From Ga0074130 sp964499485 (GTDB lineage Bacteria > Pseudomonadota > Gammaproteobacteria > Burkholderiales > Rhodocyclaceae): a DNA stretch of 64,000 nucleotides. The position numbers and the translations under genes are program-made. The stretch lies in the NCBI GenBank assembly GCA_964499485.1, contig CAZCLF010000002.1:1-64000 (forward strand). The letters run 5' to 3'. Shown one piece after another: positions 62,961-64,000 of this stretch (the stretch's first letter is position 1; every line of letters starts with the position of its first letter). Under the pieces are notes generated by a model that was not told the DNA's origin, did no database searches, and saw only the letters and a list, made by a program, of their open reading frames with translations.

Positions 62961-63817
62961 GCGATACGTTTCAACGCTTCATTTTTGAGAAGCTGGATAT
63001 TCGCGGTGCCTTTGTACAGCTAGAGACGAGCTGGCAAGCCATGCAGCACGGCCGCGCCTATAACCAGCCGACCCTTGAGCTACTGGGACAAACCACCGCC
63101 ATCACCACGCTGATTGGGTCGCAACTGAAATCGCCGGGGCGCCTGACCTTCCAGATTCAGGGCGATGGCCCTGTCTCCCTGTTGGTCGTGGATTGTGATG
63201 AACAATTGCGCCTGCGCGGCATGGCCAAGGCGGCACCAGGTGTCACCGCAGCAAACGCCTCAGAACTGATTGGCGATGGACGCCTGATGCTGACGGTGCA
63301 AACCAATACCAGCTCGCAACCGTATCAGAGCTTTGTGCCACTGAAGGGCGACACCGTCTCAGCGATTTTCGAGAACTACTTGGCGCAATCAGAGCAGCAG
63401 CCGACGCGACTGTTCCTGTTTGCCGACGGCACCCGCGCCTGCGGCTTGTTCCTGCAAACCTTGCCGCAAACCGCAGGTCAACCAGTCGAAGACGAAGATG
63501 GCTGGAACCGCATTCAGCAACTGGCGGCCACCATCCGCCCCGATGAGTTTTCTCTGCCAGCCGCCGACTTGTTGCATCGCTTGTTCGCAGAAGAAGATGT
63601 GCGCTTGTTCGATGCCCACCCGGTCAGCTACCACTGCCCGCGCGACGAAGAAAAAGTACGTGGCGCGCTGCTCTCGCTGGGCCGTGACGAAGTGCAAGGG
63701 ATTCTCGATGAGCATGGCGAGATTCGTGTGCATGACGACATCTGCAACCATGAGTACGTGTTTGACGAGAGCATTCTGGACGAGCTGTTTCCCGCTCAGC
63801 CGCGCATCCTGCATTAA
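62957..63817 (+). CDS. hslO: Hsp33-like chaperone missing two zinc cysteines
   Basis: The 286-residue protein matches Hsp33 along its N-terminal chaperone domain (DISGAFVQ-like start, TLLGQTTAITTLIGSQLKSP, FADGTRACGLFLQTLP). In the C-terminal redox domain only two of the usual four Cys remain: YHCPRDEEKV where CxC is expected and DDICNHEY where CxxC is expected. The zinc redox switch is therefore probably altered or lost. The start overlaps the Spx-like gene. Confidence 0.93.
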   Translation: MSDTFQRFIFEKLDIRGAFVQLETSWQAMQHGRAYNQPTLELLGQTTAITTLIGSQLKSPGRLTFQIQGDGPVSLLVVDCDEQLRLRGMAKAAPGVTAANASELIGDGRLMLTVQTNTSSQPYQSFVPLKGDTVSAIFENYLAQSEQQPTRLFLFADGTRACGLFLQTLPQTAGQPVEDEDGWNRIQQLAATIRPDEFSLPAADLLHRLFAEEDVRLFDAHPVSYHCPRDEEKVRGALLSLGRDEVQGILDEHGEIRVHDDICNHEYVFDESILDELFPAQPRILH

Positions 63818-63826
63818 GGCAAAGCG

Positions 63827-64000
63827 GTGAGCATCGATATCAGCGAAGAAGCTGGGGTGCGCTATCTGCACTTCGGCTCTGATTGGGTTCAAGGGGCAAT
63901 GCGCATTGCCCGCCCCTGGGCGCTAGAGCTCGACTACACACGTGAAATGATGGCAGCGCTGCTGCTCCGCCCCGACAGCACCTGGCCACGCAAAGTGCTG
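63827..64000 (+). CDS. Spermidine-synthase-like protein, partial
   Basis: The first 58 codons of a GTG-started gene encode the N-terminal strand domain of a spermidine-synthase-like methyltransferase-fold protein (RYLHFGSDWVQGAMRIARPW, YTREMMAALLLRP). The window ends before the cofactor-binding motif. Confidence 0.75.
   Translation, partial: MSIDISEEAGVRYLHFGSDWVQGAMRIARPWALELDYTREMMAALLLRPDSTWPRKVL

Overview
The window is 64 kb of chromosome from a Gram-negative proteobacterium, most likely a betaproteobacterium. I infer this from moderate GC, many lipobox proteins, two Tat-type signals and a core gene set of proteobacterial type (prfC, lysS, mnmC, ung, tex, selO, hslO, a cyn cyanate locus). 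I cannot name the genus. I see no rRNA, tRNA or CRISPR array.

Region 1 (about 1-24.1 kb) is accessory DNA. It opens and closes with almost the same terminator hairpin in direct orientation (25-55 and 24077-24107, 30 of 31 bases identical). Inside lie a decayed Lon-type AAA ATPase gene (71-1082, minus), a divergent intact paralogue (1318-2718) paired with a metallophosphoesterase, an orphan membrane protein, and a mosaic stretch with an IS256-family transposase remnant. Next comes a 14.5-kb plus-strand gene train (5546-20033). It encodes an ECF sigma factor, a membrane anti-sigma-like protein, a secreted caspase-like/Sel1 protein, a 1082-residue protein fusing Clp-like and FtsH-like AAA modules to an M41 metalloprotease, a five-TM orphan, a YbjN-like protein, a CHASE2 protein without an output domain, an SH3-like secreted protein, an M48 lipoprotein protease, an ABCG-type transporter whose start codon is followed by 12 C residues, and a DUF4116-like protein. 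Start/stop overlaps and short gaps suggest one autoregulated envelope-stress or conflict operon with proteases on both sides of the inner membrane. This is the best candidate for an undescribed system. The region ends with a DUF4852-like lipoprotein, a membrane protein, a frameshifted small lipoprotein gene and a Tat-exported lipoprotein with a pretoxin-like segment.

Region 2 (24.1-39 kb) is ordinary chromosome: lipocalin Blc, prfC, YjdF-like and EamA membrane proteins, a VIT/CCC1 transporter, an OsmC protein, a diguanylate cyclase, TauE/SafE, TenA, a BON lipoprotein, a Crp/Fnr regulator, a pirin, an RBBP9-type hydrolase and a YeaD-type mutarotase.

Region 3 (38.0-43.8 kb) couples a PAS histidine kinase and NarL-type regulator to an ABC importer (binding protein, permease, ATPase) ending in cyanase: a cyanate uptake and detoxification locus with an 18-bp palindrome upstream and a strong terminator. 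A TetR/DUF1348 pair with its own promoter and operator-like palindrome follows.

Region 4 (45.1-64 kb) is housekeeping: lysS, a kinase-fold protein, mnmC, a glycine-zipper protein, a DUF1289 protein, ung, a 3'-5' exonuclease, an HD-GYP protein, tex, a VF530-type protein, a MoxR/DUF58/DUF4129-like cluster, selO, a DCC-like protein without its cysteines, a Spx/ArsC-like protein, an Hsp33 missing two zinc cysteines, and the start of a spermidine-synthase-like gene cut by the window end.
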